From positions 124,001 through 188,000 of the forward strand of contig NZ_FNGS01000004.1 in NCBI RefSeq assembly GCF_900103285.1: 64,000 nucleotides of DNA, written 5' to 3'. The DNA comes from Siphonobacter aquaeclarae (GTDB lineage: Bacteria > Bacteroidota > Bacteroidia > Cytophagales > Spirosomataceae). The translations under genes and the position numbers were made by a program. Shown in pieces: positions 1-8,163 of the stretch (positions are counted from its first letter, which is position 1; every line of letters starts with the position of its first letter). A model generated the notes under the pieces. That model saw only the letters and a list, made by a program, of their open reading frames with translations. It was not told where the DNA came from and did no database searches.

Positions 1-815
1 ACGTACGGGGCATCCGTTTCAGCCGGAACTATGGTAAGTCGGCCGCCCTGTACACCGGTTTTCAGGCCGCACAGGGGCAGGTCATCATCACGATGGATGC
101 GGATTTGCAGGATAGTCCGGACGAAATACCGGAGCTGTACCGGATGATCACGGAAGACGGGTACGACCTGGTTTCCGGATGGAAGCAGAAGCGCTTTGAC
201 CCGCTGACCAAAACGATACCGACCAAACTCTTCAACGCCGTGTCCCGTTGGGTATCAGGCGTGCAGCTGCATGATTTTAACTGCGGCCTGAAGGCATATG
301 ATGCGCCCGTGGCCAAATCGGTTCGTCTTTACGGAGAAATGCACCGTAATATCCCCATTCTTGCCAAATGGAATGGTTTTGCCCGCATCGGTGAGAAGGT
401 CGTTCAGCACCGCGCCCGGAAATACGGCCATACGAAATTCGGACTGGAGCGCTTTGTATACGGCTTGCTGGATATGCTGACCATCGTATTTGTCAACCGG
501 TTCGGGAAGCGACCCATGCACCTGTTCGGAACATTCGGCGTGATTTCCTTTCTGCTGGGCCTGGTCGCGACTACGTGGCTCGGAATCGACAAGATTTACA
601 GCATCTCCGCCGGGCACAAATTCCGTAACCTCACCGATGATCCGAAGTTCTTTCTCGCGCTGACGGCGATCGTCGTCGGCTTTCAGCTTTTTCTCGCCGG
701 ATTTCTCGGAGAACTCATGGCTTCCAATTCCGAACGTACGACGGAATACAAAATCCGCGAAAAGGTAGGAAACGGGGAAAAAGTGGGAAGATTCGGAGAA
801 CACGAGGCTTTTTGA
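1..815 (+). CDS. GT2 family glycosyltransferase, 5' truncated by the window edge
   Basis: The open frame is already running at base 3, so the start lies upstream; 270 residues are visible. A DPM1/ArnC-like GT2 transferase fits: the strand preceding the DADLQD nucleotide-sugar/metal-binding motif (bases 96-113) is followed by the usual catalytic segment, and two C-terminal hydrophobic stretches (about bases 515-595 and 645-720) anchor it in the inner membrane. This family moves a sugar from an NDP-sugar to polyprenyl phosphate or a lipid; the substrate cannot be read from sequence. It reads toward ppa with a 59-base gap and ends in a Lys/Glu-rich cytosolic tail. Confidence 0.88.
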   Translation, partial: VRGIRFSRNYGKSAALYTGFQAAQGQVIITMDADLQDSPDEIPELYRMITEDGYDLVSGWKQKRFDPLTKTIPTKLFNAVSRWVSGVQLHDFNCGLKAYDAPVAKSVRLYGEMHRNIPILAKWNGFARIGEKVVQHRARKYGHTKFGLERFVYGLLDMLTIVFVNRFGKRPMHLFGTFGVISFLLGLVATTWLGIDKIYSISAGHKFRNLTDDPKFFLALTAIVVGFQLFLAGFLGELMASNSERTTEYKIREKVGNGEKVGRFGEHEAF

Positions 816-874
816 AGGATACTCGTCTCTTTTTAGCCATTTTTGTTTATCAAACCGTCTAAATCGGTTCAGTT

Positions 875-1501
875 ATGCGTTATTCCATGCAAATCGCACA
901 TCCCTGGCACGGGGTTCCCATTGGGGAAAATGCCCCCGAGGCAGTTACAGCCTTCATTGAAATTGTTCCTACGGACACAGTCAAGTACGAAATCGATAAA
1001 GAGACAGGCTTCCTGAAAATCGACCGTCCGCAGCTCTTTTCCAACGCAATGCCGAGCCTTTACGGCTTCATCCCCCAAACCTACTGCGGCGAAGAAATTG
1101 CCAGATATGCCACCGAGCAATCGGGTCGGGATATTCCGGAAGGCGACGGAGATCCGTTGGATATCTGCGTTCTCACCGAAAAAGAAATTCCCCACGGAAA
1201 CATCATTCTTCAGGCCATCCCCATCGGCGGTATCCGCCTGATCGACAAGGGTGAAGCCGATGACAAGATCATCGCCGTCCTGAAAAACGATGCCCTCTAC
1301 GGCAACTGGAAAGACATCGCCGATTGCCCCAAGAGCGTTCTCAACCGACTGGTTCACTACTTCCTGACATACAAGAATATTCCCGGAGAAGAAAAGGCCG
1401 TGATCGAAATCGAAAGCGTCTACGGCCGGGATATCGCACACGAAGTCATCCGGAAAAGCCGGCAGGATTACCGCTCACTGACTGCCGTTCCGACTATCTG
1501 A
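875..1501 (+). CDS. ppa: Inorganic pyrophosphatase, family I
   Basis: A 208-residue soluble enzyme that hydrolyses pyrophosphate to two phosphates, pulling biosynthetic reactions forward. The family I signature is clear: DGDPLD in the middle of the protein provides the Mg-binding aspartates, followed by the conserved region up to KDIADCP. It is somewhat longer than the E. coli enzyme (about 175 residues). ATG 875 is used; an in-frame ATG four codons later is a possible alternative. A hairpin with a T-rich tail follows the gene (1583-1613), so it is probably its own transcription unit. Confidence 0.93.
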   Translation: MRYSMQIAHPWHGVPIGENAPEAVTAFIEIVPTDTVKYEIDKETGFLKIDRPQLFSNAMPSLYGFIPQTYCGEEIARYATEQSGRDIPEGDGDPLDICVLTEKEIPHGNIILQAIPIGGIRLIDKGEADDKIIAVLKNDALYGNWKDIADCPKSVLNRLVHYFLTYKNIPGEEKAVIEIESVYGRDIAHEVIRKSRQDYRSLTAVPTI

Positions 1502-1582
1502 GTCGCCGGCCGGTGACCGGAAAGGACTTTCGGAATCCGGAAATCTCCTTTCATCCTCGCCTGTTCCCGTTCAGACATTTTA

Positions 1583-1613
1583 AAGCCCGTTGAAAGACGG
1601 GCTTATTATTTTT
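1583..1613 (+). terminator. Intrinsic terminator after ppa
   Basis: Arms AAGCCCGT (1583-1590) and ACGGGCTT (1597-1604) enclose a 6-base loop and are followed by TTATTATTTTT. It lies 80 bases after the ppa stop. It also shows that an upstream start for sppA at 1590 would fall inside the terminator. Confidence 0.75.
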
Positions 1614-1652
1614 GGTGCAATACCATTTTGTATCCTTTTCCAAAGCGTAAAC

Positions 1653-3422
1653 ATGTTGCAGTTTTTGAAATATGTACTGGCCACGATAGTGGGGTTGTTG
1701 CTCTTCTCGTTGGTGGCGGTTTTCGTGCTGATCGGCATCGCCTCGGTTGCCGGATCACGTGGGTCAGATGTCGTGGTGGAAGATAATTCCGTTCTCAAAC
1801 TCGATCTCAACAAGCCTTTTACGGAGTACGATAACAAGGATAATCCGCTGGCGGAGCTCGGCGGGCCGTTCGCCAAACAGTCCGTCATCGGACTGGTACA
1901 GGTAAAAGAGGCAATAGCAAACGCCAAACTCGATCCGAAAATCAAAGGTATTTACCTGGCAGCCAACCACCCGGGCGGCGGCTGGGCCGTAACCGAGGAA
2001 ATCCGGAGCGCGCTGGCCGACTTCCGCAAGTCGGGAAAGTTTATCTACTCTTACGGAGAAACGTACAGTGAATCAGGCTATTACCTGTCTTCTGTCGCTG
2101 ACAAAATCTACGTAAATCCCGCCGGCGGCGTGGATTTCAACGGTCTCAGCGCCGAATATGAATTTTACAAGGGCACGCTCGACAAACTTGACATCCGGCC
2201 GATCGTGTTCCGCGTCGGCAGCTACAAGAGCGCGGTAGAGCCTTTCATCCGGGAAAACATGAGTGAAGAAAGCCGGAAACAAACCGGCTCCTTCCTTCAC
2301 TCCATCTACGATCAGGTACTGACGGATATCTCTGAAAGCCGGAAAGTACCTGTCGCCCGGCTCAAAACCATCGCCGATTCCCTCCTCGCCGACGAACCGG
2401 CAGACGCCCTCCGCAATAAAATTGTAACCAACGTAGGCTACTACGACGAGTTCGATGCGGATATGCGCAAGGCCCTGAAAATCGACAAGGACGCCAAGTT
2501 GCAGGTTATTTCCCTTGACAGCTACCTCAAGGCGCCGAAACAGATCAAAAGTCCCAATTCGGATAACAAAATTGCCGTGATCGTTGCCGAAGGCGCGATT
2601 GTAGACGGCGACGACGACAGCGACAATCAGGTTGCCTCTGAAAAAACAGCTGCCGAGATCCGCAAGGCCCGCAAGGACAAAAATATCAAGGCAATAGTGC
2701 TGCGGATCAACTCGCCGGGCGGTTCCGGACTCGCTTCGGAAGTAATGTGGCGGGAAATTCAGCTCGCGCGTGAACAAAAACCGGTAATCGCTTCGATGTC
2801 CAACTATGCCGCTTCCGGCGGGTATTACCTGGCGATGGGGTGTAATAAAATCGTGGCGCAGCCGACGACTATCACCGGTTCCATCGGCGTTTTTTCCCTC
2901 CTTTTCCGGATAGACGAGTTCACGAAAAACAAATTAGGCATTACGTTTGACCGCGTCACGACCAACGCCCACTCTGACGCCCCTACCCTCACCCGGGAAA
3001 TGGACGAGTTCGAGAAAACGCAGTTCCAGAAGTCAACAGATCGCTTCTACGATGTTTTCACCACAAAAGCAGCCAAAGGCCGCAATATGCCGGTTGAAAA
3101 GCTGCGGGAACTGGCCGGCGGCCGGGTTTGGTCCGGACAGGAAGCCAAGCAAAACGGCCTGGTAGATGAACTCGGCGGTCTCGAAAAAGCCATCGAACTC
3201 GCCGCGAAGGAAGCCAAACTGAAAGAAGGCGAATACCGCCTGCGTTTCCCGGTGAAAAAGGATTTCATCCAGTCGTTCTTCGACAAAGCTGAAGATGAAC
3301 AGGAAGCCTATGCTATGAAAGCGGCCTTCGGCGACCTCGTTCCCCACGTACAGAAACTCAAAAAGCTCCAGACGATGCAGGGCATTCAGGCCCGCCTGCC
3401 GTACGAGCTGATCATTCGCTGA
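1653..3422 (+). CDS. sppA: Signal peptide peptidase SppA, 67K type
   Basis: A 589-residue inner-membrane serine protease that degrades cleaved signal peptides. One N-terminal membrane segment (about residues 5-30) is followed by two tandem S49 peptidase domains. The catalytic dyad is visible: Lys192 in the first domain (motif SYKSAVEPF) and Ser388 in the second (YAASGGYY), with the downstream TGSIGVF motif. Spacing of Lys and Ser is close to the E. coli enzyme. ATG 1653 is preferred over an in-frame start at 1590, because that one lies in the ppa terminator and would put a charged extension before the membrane anchor. A strong hairpin follows 8 bases after the stop. Confidence 0.93.
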   Translation: MLQFLKYVLATIVGLLLFSLVAVFVLIGIASVAGSRGSDVVVEDNSVLKLDLNKPFTEYDNKDNPLAELGGPFAKQSVIGLVQVKEAIANAKLDPKIKGIYLAANHPGGGWAVTEEIRSALADFRKSGKFIYSYGETYSESGYYLSSVADKIYVNPAGGVDFNGLSAEYEFYKGTLDKLDIRPIVFRVGSYKSAVEPFIRENMSEESRKQTGSFLHSIYDQVLTDISESRKVPVARLKTIADSLLADEPADALRNKIVTNVGYYDEFDADMRKALKIDKDAKLQVISLDSYLKAPKQIKSPNSDNKIAVIVAEGAIVDGDDDSDNQVASEKTAAEIRKARKDKNIKAIVLRINSPGGSGLASEVMWREIQLAREQKPVIASMSNYAASGGYYLAMGCNKIVAQPTTITGSIGVFSLLFRIDEFTKNKLGITFDRVTTNAHSDAPTLTREMDEFEKTQFQKSTDRFYDVFTTKAAKGRNMPVEKLRELAGGRVWSGQEAKQNGLVDELGGLEKAIELAAKEAKLKEGEYRLRFPVKKDFIQSFFDKAEDEQEAYAMKAAFGDLVPHVQKLKKLQTMQGIQARLPYELIIR

Positions 3423-3430
3423 GGATTGCA

Positions 3431-3479
3431 ATACAAAACGAAGAAGGCGACCCGTTAGGTCGCCTTCTTCGTTTTGTAT
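3431..3479. terminator. Very strong bidirectional terminator between sppA and the HTH gene
   Basis: A perfect 22-bp inverted repeat (3431-3452 and 3458-3479) with a 5-base loop. The outer ends are AT-rich (ATACAAAACG / CGTTTTGTAT), giving a T-rich run on both strands. It fills the gap between two convergent genes, and the last stem base is the first base of the opposing gene's stop codon. Confidence 0.85.
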
Positions 3480-3886
3480 CAGTCTGCCAGTACAGACTGG
3501 TGCTTTCGGAGAAACCGAACCAGCGTCAGCCGGTGGCACTTGATCTGGTAGGTCTCTTCTATTTCCTGAATCGACTTATCCATATCCAGGTTGTTGCGTT
3601 CCACCAGCCGCAGCAAATGTTCGAGCGGAATATCACGCAGCTTTCGCTTCCGCCCCGTCCGTATAGCCGGCAAGAGGCTTTCGTATTGTCGCTTTTCCCA
3701 GTCGTTAAACCAGTTGTAAATCGTGATGCGGGTCACGCCGAAAAGCTCCATCAACCGGGTGGTCGGATATTTTTTGGAAGACAGCAGTAGGCAGTGTATC
3801 CGCTGCCGTACGGCGGCGCTGTTGCTCGTATTGAAAACGCGCGTCAGCTCCACTTCTTCTCTTTCGGTTAAAATCACATACCTCAT
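3479..3886 (-). CDS. Orphan helix-turn-helix protein, IS630-type orfA remnant
   Basis: A 135-residue protein with a winged/HTH DNA-binding domain typical of the N-terminal part of IS630-family transposases: LMELFGVTRITIYNWFNDW is the helix-turn-helix, followed by a basic linker (RTGRKRKL) and a second helical domain. No DDE catalytic domain follows: the gene ends at a terminator backed by sppA. It could be the left-over first ORF of an IS, or a domesticated DNA-binding protein. ATG 3886 was chosen; a GTG at 3913 in frame would add nine residues. No clear Shine-Dalgarno sequence is seen for either start. Confidence 0.7.
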   Translation of the reverse strand: MRYVILTEREEVELTRVFNTSNSAAVRQRIHCLLLSSKKYPTTRLMELFGVTRITIYNWFNDWEKRQYESLLPAIRTGRKRKLRDIPLEHLLRLVERNNLDMDKSIQEIEETYQIKCHRLTLVRFLRKHQSVLAD

Positions 3887-4073
3887 GATGATTCGGATAG
3901 TATGCTTCTTCACGCAAGAGGATTACCATTTGTTCTGATTTTCAGAAAGTAAACCAAACAAGGCGCAGATCAGGCTGAAGTTTGAGTATAATAGCCTTCA
4001 AACCTATTGAATCACCGCAAGAGATAAGTATAATTTCGATAATCGGCGGTAAAATACCGCCAAATGAACACAG

Positions 4074-4202
4074 TTACCAGACAGAGCTATGCCGGGAAGA
4101 AACAGGCGTATGCTGCGCCCGCAGGGGCTGGGCGCAGGTCACAACGAGTAATCCGACGATCAGGATCAGCAGAGCCGAGAGGAAAGAATGTTGTCTGGAC
4201 AT
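4074..4202 (-). CDS. Possible small secreted or membrane peptide (42 aa)
   Basis: An ATG-to-TAA frame of 42 codons, 39 bases downstream of the GNAT gene and on the same strand. The product starts with a short polar/basic stretch, has a hydrophobic core (about residues 8-24) and then a likely cleavage zone around LRAQ, followed by a short polar tail. This is signal-peptide-like, but no family is recognised and the size allows chance. The rest of 3914-4241 shows nothing convincing. Confidence 0.35.
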   Translation of the reverse strand: MSRQHSFLSALLILIVGLLVVTCAQPLRAQHTPVSSRHSSVW

Positions 4203-4241
4203 GGCGCAGGTCTTTTCCTGTGACAGAAAAGAACCATGCCA

Positions 4242-4676
4242 CTATCCCAGTCTTTTCGACATGGTATAATGCTGGATGATGCCAAAAAGCAGATGGCTTT
4301 TGTCGAGAATCCGGTAGCCGATAGACAGGTAAAAAGGCACCGCATTATCCCGGGCTTCCAGAATGACCTCTTTCATTCCCTCTTCCACTGCTCTTTCTTC
4401 CAGCCAGGCCATGAGAGCCTTGCCCACGCCCTTACCCTGGGCTTCCGCCGAGACGGCTACGCAACGGACCTGGCCGGTATCACCGCCCTTGCGTTGCAGG
4501 CGGGCCACGCCCAGCGTTGTTCCGTCTTCGCTATAGGCGGCAGCATGAATGGCCTGGTCTTCGTCAGCCAATACCTCAGTACCCTCCGCCTGCCCCCATG
4601 GCTCACGCAGTACCACAAAGCGCAGGCGATAATAGGCTTTCCATTCTTCAGGAGTTTGAGGCGTGCGTATGTCCAT
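4242..4676 (-). CDS. GNAT family N-acetyltransferase
   Basis: A 144-residue single-domain acetyltransferase using acetyl-CoA. Motif A is clear: the beta strand CVAVSAEAQ followed by the pyrophosphate-binding loop QGKGVG and helix (about residues 72-90); the C-terminal part has the expected GYRIL strand. The substrate is unknown. The start is one base after the stop of the upstream methyltransferase, so the two are almost certainly cotranscribed, with the nucleoside transporter first in the operon. Confidence 0.85.
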   Translation of the reverse strand: MDIRTPQTPEEWKAYYRLRFVVLREPWGQAEGTEVLADEDQAIHAAAYSEDGTTLGVARLQRKGGDTGQVRCVAVSAEAQGKGVGKALMAWLEERAVEEGMKEVILEARDNAVPFYLSIGYRILDKSHLLFGIIQHYTMSKRLG

Positions 4677-4677
4677 G

Positions 4678-5208
4678 TCAGTCGGGGTAAAAGATCAGAA
4701 TGTGGGCGCGGTCACCCGAAACATAGGCAGGGCCTGCAGTAAATCCGAAGCCTGTTACTTTCTGTTGCAATCCGGGAAATGAAAACAGGAGCCTGCCGCA
4801 TCCTTCGTGGCGCTCACCTGGAAAACGGGCCTCCTCTTCCTCAATGAACAAAACCCCACCGGGCCGCAGAATCCGCCGGACTTCTGCCAGCATTTTATCC
4901 GGAAAATCAAACTCATGCAGCGCATTCAGTATCAGCACCTTGTCTACGGACTGCGCATCGAGAGGTACTGTCTGCGCGGTACCTGTCACCGGAATGAACC
5001 GGGCCTCCGGCCGGGACTGGTACTGGCGTTCCCAATAGCGTATGCCGGCTGCGACTTCCTCCTGATTGAGCAACTCCGGATCGGTATCGACGAGATAGCA
5101 GGTAAGGTCCGGTGTCCGGAACATCCACCCGATTTCCCAGGCGCCACCGCCGCAGCCGAGACTGGCGACTACTTCACCGGGTTTGAAATCGAATAGCGCG
5201 GGCAGCAT
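4678..5208 (-). CDS. Class I SAM-dependent methyltransferase
   Basis: A 176-residue Rossmann-fold methyltransferase. The SAM-binding motif I is VASLGCGGGAWE (about residues 14-25), with an acidic residue closing the second strand (LVDTD), and the later motif LRPGGVLFIEE typical of Methyltransf_11 proteins. The methyl acceptor cannot be predicted. It sits between a nucleoside transporter and a GNAT protein with one-base gaps on both sides, suggesting translational coupling and joint expression. Confidence 0.82.
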   Translation of the reverse strand: MLPALFDFKPGEVVASLGCGGGAWEIGWMFRTPDLTCYLVDTDPELLNQEEVAAGIRYWERQYQSRPEARFIPVTGTAQTVPLDAQSVDKVLILNALHEFDFPDKMLAEVRRILRPGGVLFIEEEEARFPGERHEGCGRLLFSFPGLQQKVTGFGFTAGPAYVSGDRAHILIFYPD

Positions 5209-5209
5209 G

Positions 5210-6451
5210 TCAGAGCAGTAATCCGGCGATCGTGGCGCTCATGTAACTGGCCAGCGTACCGGCAATGAGGGCCTTGAAACCAAGTTTGGCGAGGTCCGAC
5301 CGCCGAGAGGGCGCCAGCTCTCCGATACCTCCCACCTGAATGGCAATGGAGCTGAAATTGGCAAATCCGCAGAGAGCGAAACTGGTAATGGCGACGGTCT
5401 TCGGATCCAGTCCGGGACGGAGCTTAACGAGGTCGAGGTAGGCGACGAATTCGTTCACCACCATCTTCGTCCCCATCAGCGCGCCGGCGTGTTCTATATC
5501 TTTCCCCGGTACGCCCATGCACCAGGCAAACACGGAAAAGACCTTCCCGAGAATCCAGTTCAGGTTCAGGTCATCCATTTGAAAAATATAGAAGCCTACG
5601 CGCCACAGAAGGGAATCGACCAGGGCGATCAGGGCGATGAAACCAATCAGCATCGCGATGACATTGAACGCTACCTTCAACCCCTCGCTGGCGCCTGCCG
5701 CGATGGCATCGAGCAGGTTGGCGTGGTGTTTTTTGACTTCCAGTTTGACGACGCCTTTCGTAGATGATTCCTCTGTTTCCGGAAAGATGATCTTCGAAAT
5801 CACCAGGGCTCCCGGCGCCGCCATCAGGCTGGCCGCAAGCAGATACGAAGCTTCAACACCCAATTTGATGTAGGTTGCCATGACGCCGCCGGCGATACAG
5901 GCGAAGCTCCCCGTCATCGATGCCATGAGCTCCGAACGCGTCATATCCTTGAGGTAGGGCTTGATCATGATCTGGGCTTCTACCTGGCCGACAAAAGCAC
6001 TGGATACGTTCGAGAGCGCTTCCGCGCCGCTGACGCCCATCAGCCAGTACATACCCCGTGCCAGGATGGAAATAACCCATTGCATCACGCCGAGGTGGTA
6101 GAGCATGTTGACCAGCACCGCCACGAAAATGATCGTCGGAACGATCTGAAAGAAGAAAATGAAGTTATCGGCAGCCCCGAAGACGGACGTCAGCAGGGAA
6201 GATTTCACCAGCGGGCCAAAGACAAACTCGGCGCCTTCATTGGCCTTGTCGAGCAGCTTCCGGACCAGGTTCCCGATCGCGCCGAACAGGTGCTGCCCGG
6301 TTTCGGTTTTCAGGATAAAAACGGCCAATCCGAACTGCAGGCCGAGACCTACCAGCACCGTGCGGTAATTGATGGCTTTTCTATTATTGGAAAGGGCAAA
6401 GGCTATACCGAGAATAACAAAAATGCCGATCAATCCGGTAAAACGCTCCAT
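5210..6451 (-). CDS. Concentrative nucleoside transporter (NupC/CNT family)
   Basis: A 413-residue inner-membrane symporter with about ten hydrophobic segments. It has the CNT order: N-terminal helices, the gate domain, and the conserved C-terminal core with GTKMVVNEF and the FALCGFANFSSIAIQ region. It imports nucleosides using an ion gradient. ATG 6451 gives a normal N-terminus (MERFTGLIG); an in-frame start at 6574 would add 41 polar residues unlike the family. First gene of a tight operon with the methyltransferase and GNAT genes. Confidence 0.92.
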   Translation of the reverse strand: MERFTGLIGIFVILGIAFALSNNRKAINYRTVLVGLGLQFGLAVFILKTETGQHLFGAIGNLVRKLLDKANEGAEFVFGPLVKSSLLTSVFGAADNFIFFFQIVPTIIFVAVLVNMLYHLGVMQWVISILARGMYWLMGVSGAEALSNVSSAFVGQVEAQIMIKPYLKDMTRSELMASMTGSFACIAGGVMATYIKLGVEASYLLAASLMAAPGALVISKIIFPETEESSTKGVVKLEVKKHHANLLDAIAAGASEGLKVAFNVIAMLIGFIALIALVDSLLWRVGFYIFQMDDLNLNWILGKVFSVFAWCMGVPGKDIEHAGALMGTKMVVNEFVAYLDLVKLRPGLDPKTVAITSFALCGFANFSSIAIQVGGIGELAPSRRSDLAKLGFKALIAGTLASYMSATIAGLLL

Positions 6452-6632
6452 TTGGTCAGGGGGAAATGAGAAGTGTGTGATGAATGATTGCGAAAATAAC
6501 GGAATTACGTCCCCCCGGCAAATACCCCGCCTCCGGATATGACTTCCGCAAAATAAATCTACAGGCAGAGGCAACCTTTTTGCCTCCGGCGACGAGTATG
6601 CGTTTGAACCATCACTTCAAACAGAAACTCCC

Positions 6633-7466
6633 ATGCGGATCAACCTTTCACTGGGCGGCCTCCTGGTCGCCGCGGCGCTCTTTTGTGCCTCTTGCAAAAA
6701 TTCTGACGACACGCCGCCGGCTGAGACCTTTGACGTGGCGGTCGCGAAAACGGCCCTCGGCGACATATTAACCGGCGCGGATGGAAAGACACTGTATTTC
6801 TTTACGAAAGATGTAGCGGGTACTTCTGTCTGCGATGGAAACTGCCTCGCCGCATGGCCACTTTACTACAAGGAAACGTTGAAGCTGGGAGCCGGTCTGT
6901 CTACAGCCGACTTCACGACTATCACCCGTGCCGATGGCACCAAGCAAACGGCTTACAAAGGCTGGCCGCTGTATTACTACAAGAATGACGCTGCCGCCGG
7001 AAAAACCGACGGCGATAAAGTAGGCGGCGTCTGGTATGTAGCGCGTCCGCACTTCACCGTCATGCTGGCTACCGGTCAGCTGAAAGGAAACGACGGCAAG
7101 AACTACACCAGTACCTATACCGAAGGTACCGGCGAAACGACCTACCTCGTCGACAGCCTCGGCCATACCTTGTATGCCTTCGCGCCTGACAAAAAGAACA
7201 AGAACACCTATACCAAGTCTGATTTCAGCAACAACGCGACGTGGCCGCTGGCAGAGTACGATGCCAAATTCATCCCCTCCTCGCTCAACTCCGCCGATTT
7301 CGGCACGATCACGGTCTTCGGTCGTAAACAGCTGACCTACAAGGGCTGGCCGCTGTACTACTTCGGTCCGGACGGCAGTGTACGCGGCGCTACCAAAGGC
7401 GTCAGCGTTCCTACTCCGGGTAAGTGGCCGGTGGTGAATCAGAATTCGGCGGCGGCGGTCGACTAA
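6633..7466 (+). CDS. Lipoprotein with tandem COG4315-type secreted repeats
   Basis: A 277-residue predicted lipoprotein: hydrophobic signal sequence and lipobox FCASC with Cys near residue 21. The mature part holds two copies of the secreted repeat of unknown function (PF03640-like), each with LTGADGKTLYFF- or VDSLGHTLYAF-type starts, a CxGNCLAAWP segment in the first copy, and a QTAYKGWPLYYY / QLTYKGWPLYYF end. The two Cys of the first copy are missing from the second. Related proteins are secreted or periplasmic; biochemical function is not established. The leader (6565-6590) carries a small GAGGCAA/TTGCCTC hairpin. Confidence 0.85.
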   Translation: MRINLSLGGLLVAAALFCASCKNSDDTPPAETFDVAVAKTALGDILTGADGKTLYFFTKDVAGTSVCDGNCLAAWPLYYKETLKLGAGLSTADFTTITRADGTKQTAYKGWPLYYYKNDAAAGKTDGDKVGGVWYVARPHFTVMLATGQLKGNDGKNYTSTYTEGTGETTYLVDSLGHTLYAFAPDKKNKNTYTKSDFSNNATWPLAEYDAKFIPSSLNSADFGTITVFGRKQLTYKGWPLYYFGPDGSVRGATKGVSVPTPGKWPVVNQNSAAAVD

Positions 7467-7476
7467 GTGGTTTTAA

Positions 7477-7592
7477 GTTTGCAGTTTTCTGTTTTCAGTT
7501 TTGTGATCCGATGTATTCGATTCTCCGGTACTGGATCGTTACGAAATCCATTCGAACGACCAGCATAAAACTGAAAACAGAAAACTGCAAAC
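7477..7592. repeat. GTTTTC-family inverted repeat, copy 1
   Basis: A perfect 26-bp inverted repeat (7477-7502 and 7567-7592) built from GTTTTC/CAGTTTTCTG words, around a 64-base unrelated spacer. It fills the space between two convergent genes. The same words make the inverted repeat at 32095-32172. Confidence 0.85.
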
Positions 7593-7600
7593 CGAAAACC

Positions 7601-8116
7601 CTACACCTTCCTCACCCTCCTCCAAACCAAAAAGAACCCCACCCACGACATCACCAGCAGCCCCGCCGTAATCTGAAAAGGCCGGCGGCTTTGCTCTTCG
7701 ATGTCGTCAAGGCGGCGGCGGTTGCGCTCGAGCTGGTCTTTAAGCTGTCGGTTTTCTTCCATGAGTGCGCCGCTCTCACCGAGGTAGGTGTTGACGCGCT
7801 GGTTGACGTCCGAGTTTTTCCGTCTCAGCTCGGCTACTTCCGAATTCTTCATCCGGTTGAGTTCCGCCAGAATTTCATTGTCCTTCTTCAGGATTTTTTC
7901 CATCGTGGCGATGATGTTCCGGAGGTCGTTTTTCGACTGTCCGCCAAAAAACGCATTGCGCTCCTGCTGGTCTTCCGACCATTTTTTGTAGAGATCCTCC
8001 CGCTGTCCGACCAGCAGATTGAGGACGGAATCAGGACGGGCGACATAGCTGTAACGAATATCCTGCGCCTGCGAAACAGCGGGCAGCAGGCAAAGGAGAA
8101 AGAAAATACGTTTCAT
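7601..8116 (-). CDS. Coiled-coil envelope protein with C-terminal membrane anchor
   Basis: A 171-residue protein with no recognised family. It begins with a signal peptide (MKRIFFLLCLLPAVSQAQ) likely cut after the first Ala-Gln, continues with a long heptad-rich coiled coil (about residues 70-145: EILAEL, EVAELRRK, ENRQLKDQLERNRRRLDDIE), and ends with one transmembrane helix (residues 148-166) and a basic tail. This suggests a periplasmic coiled coil held at the inner membrane. It follows ppk on the same strand after a terminator, so it is probably transcribed separately. Confidence 0.75.
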   Translation of the reverse strand: MKRIFFLLCLLPAVSQAQDIRYSYVARPDSVLNLLVGQREDLYKKWSEDQQERNAFFGGQSKNDLRNIIATMEKILKKDNEILAELNRMKNSEVAELRRKNSDVNQRVNTYLGESGALMEENRQLKDQLERNRRRLDDIEEQSRRPFQITAGLLVMSWVGFFLVWRRVRKV

Positions 8117-8126
8117 ACCGGTGATT

Positions 8127-8157
8127 CAAAAAAAAGGCAGCCGTGATCTGGCTGCCT
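8127..8157 (-). terminator. Intrinsic terminator after ppk
   Basis: Arms AGGCAGCC and GGCTGCCT (8135-8142, 8150-8157), 7-base loop, followed on the minus strand by a run of eight T. It starts 6 bases after the ppk stop codon. Confidence 0.85.
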
Positions 8158-8163
8158 GTCTGA

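Noticed and set aside
3982-4279. Plus-strand frames of 70-95 codons in the gap after the HTH gene
   Set aside because: Cys/Arg-rich with no motif and they run into the GNAT gene. Only the minus-strand 42-codon frame has a meaningful pattern.
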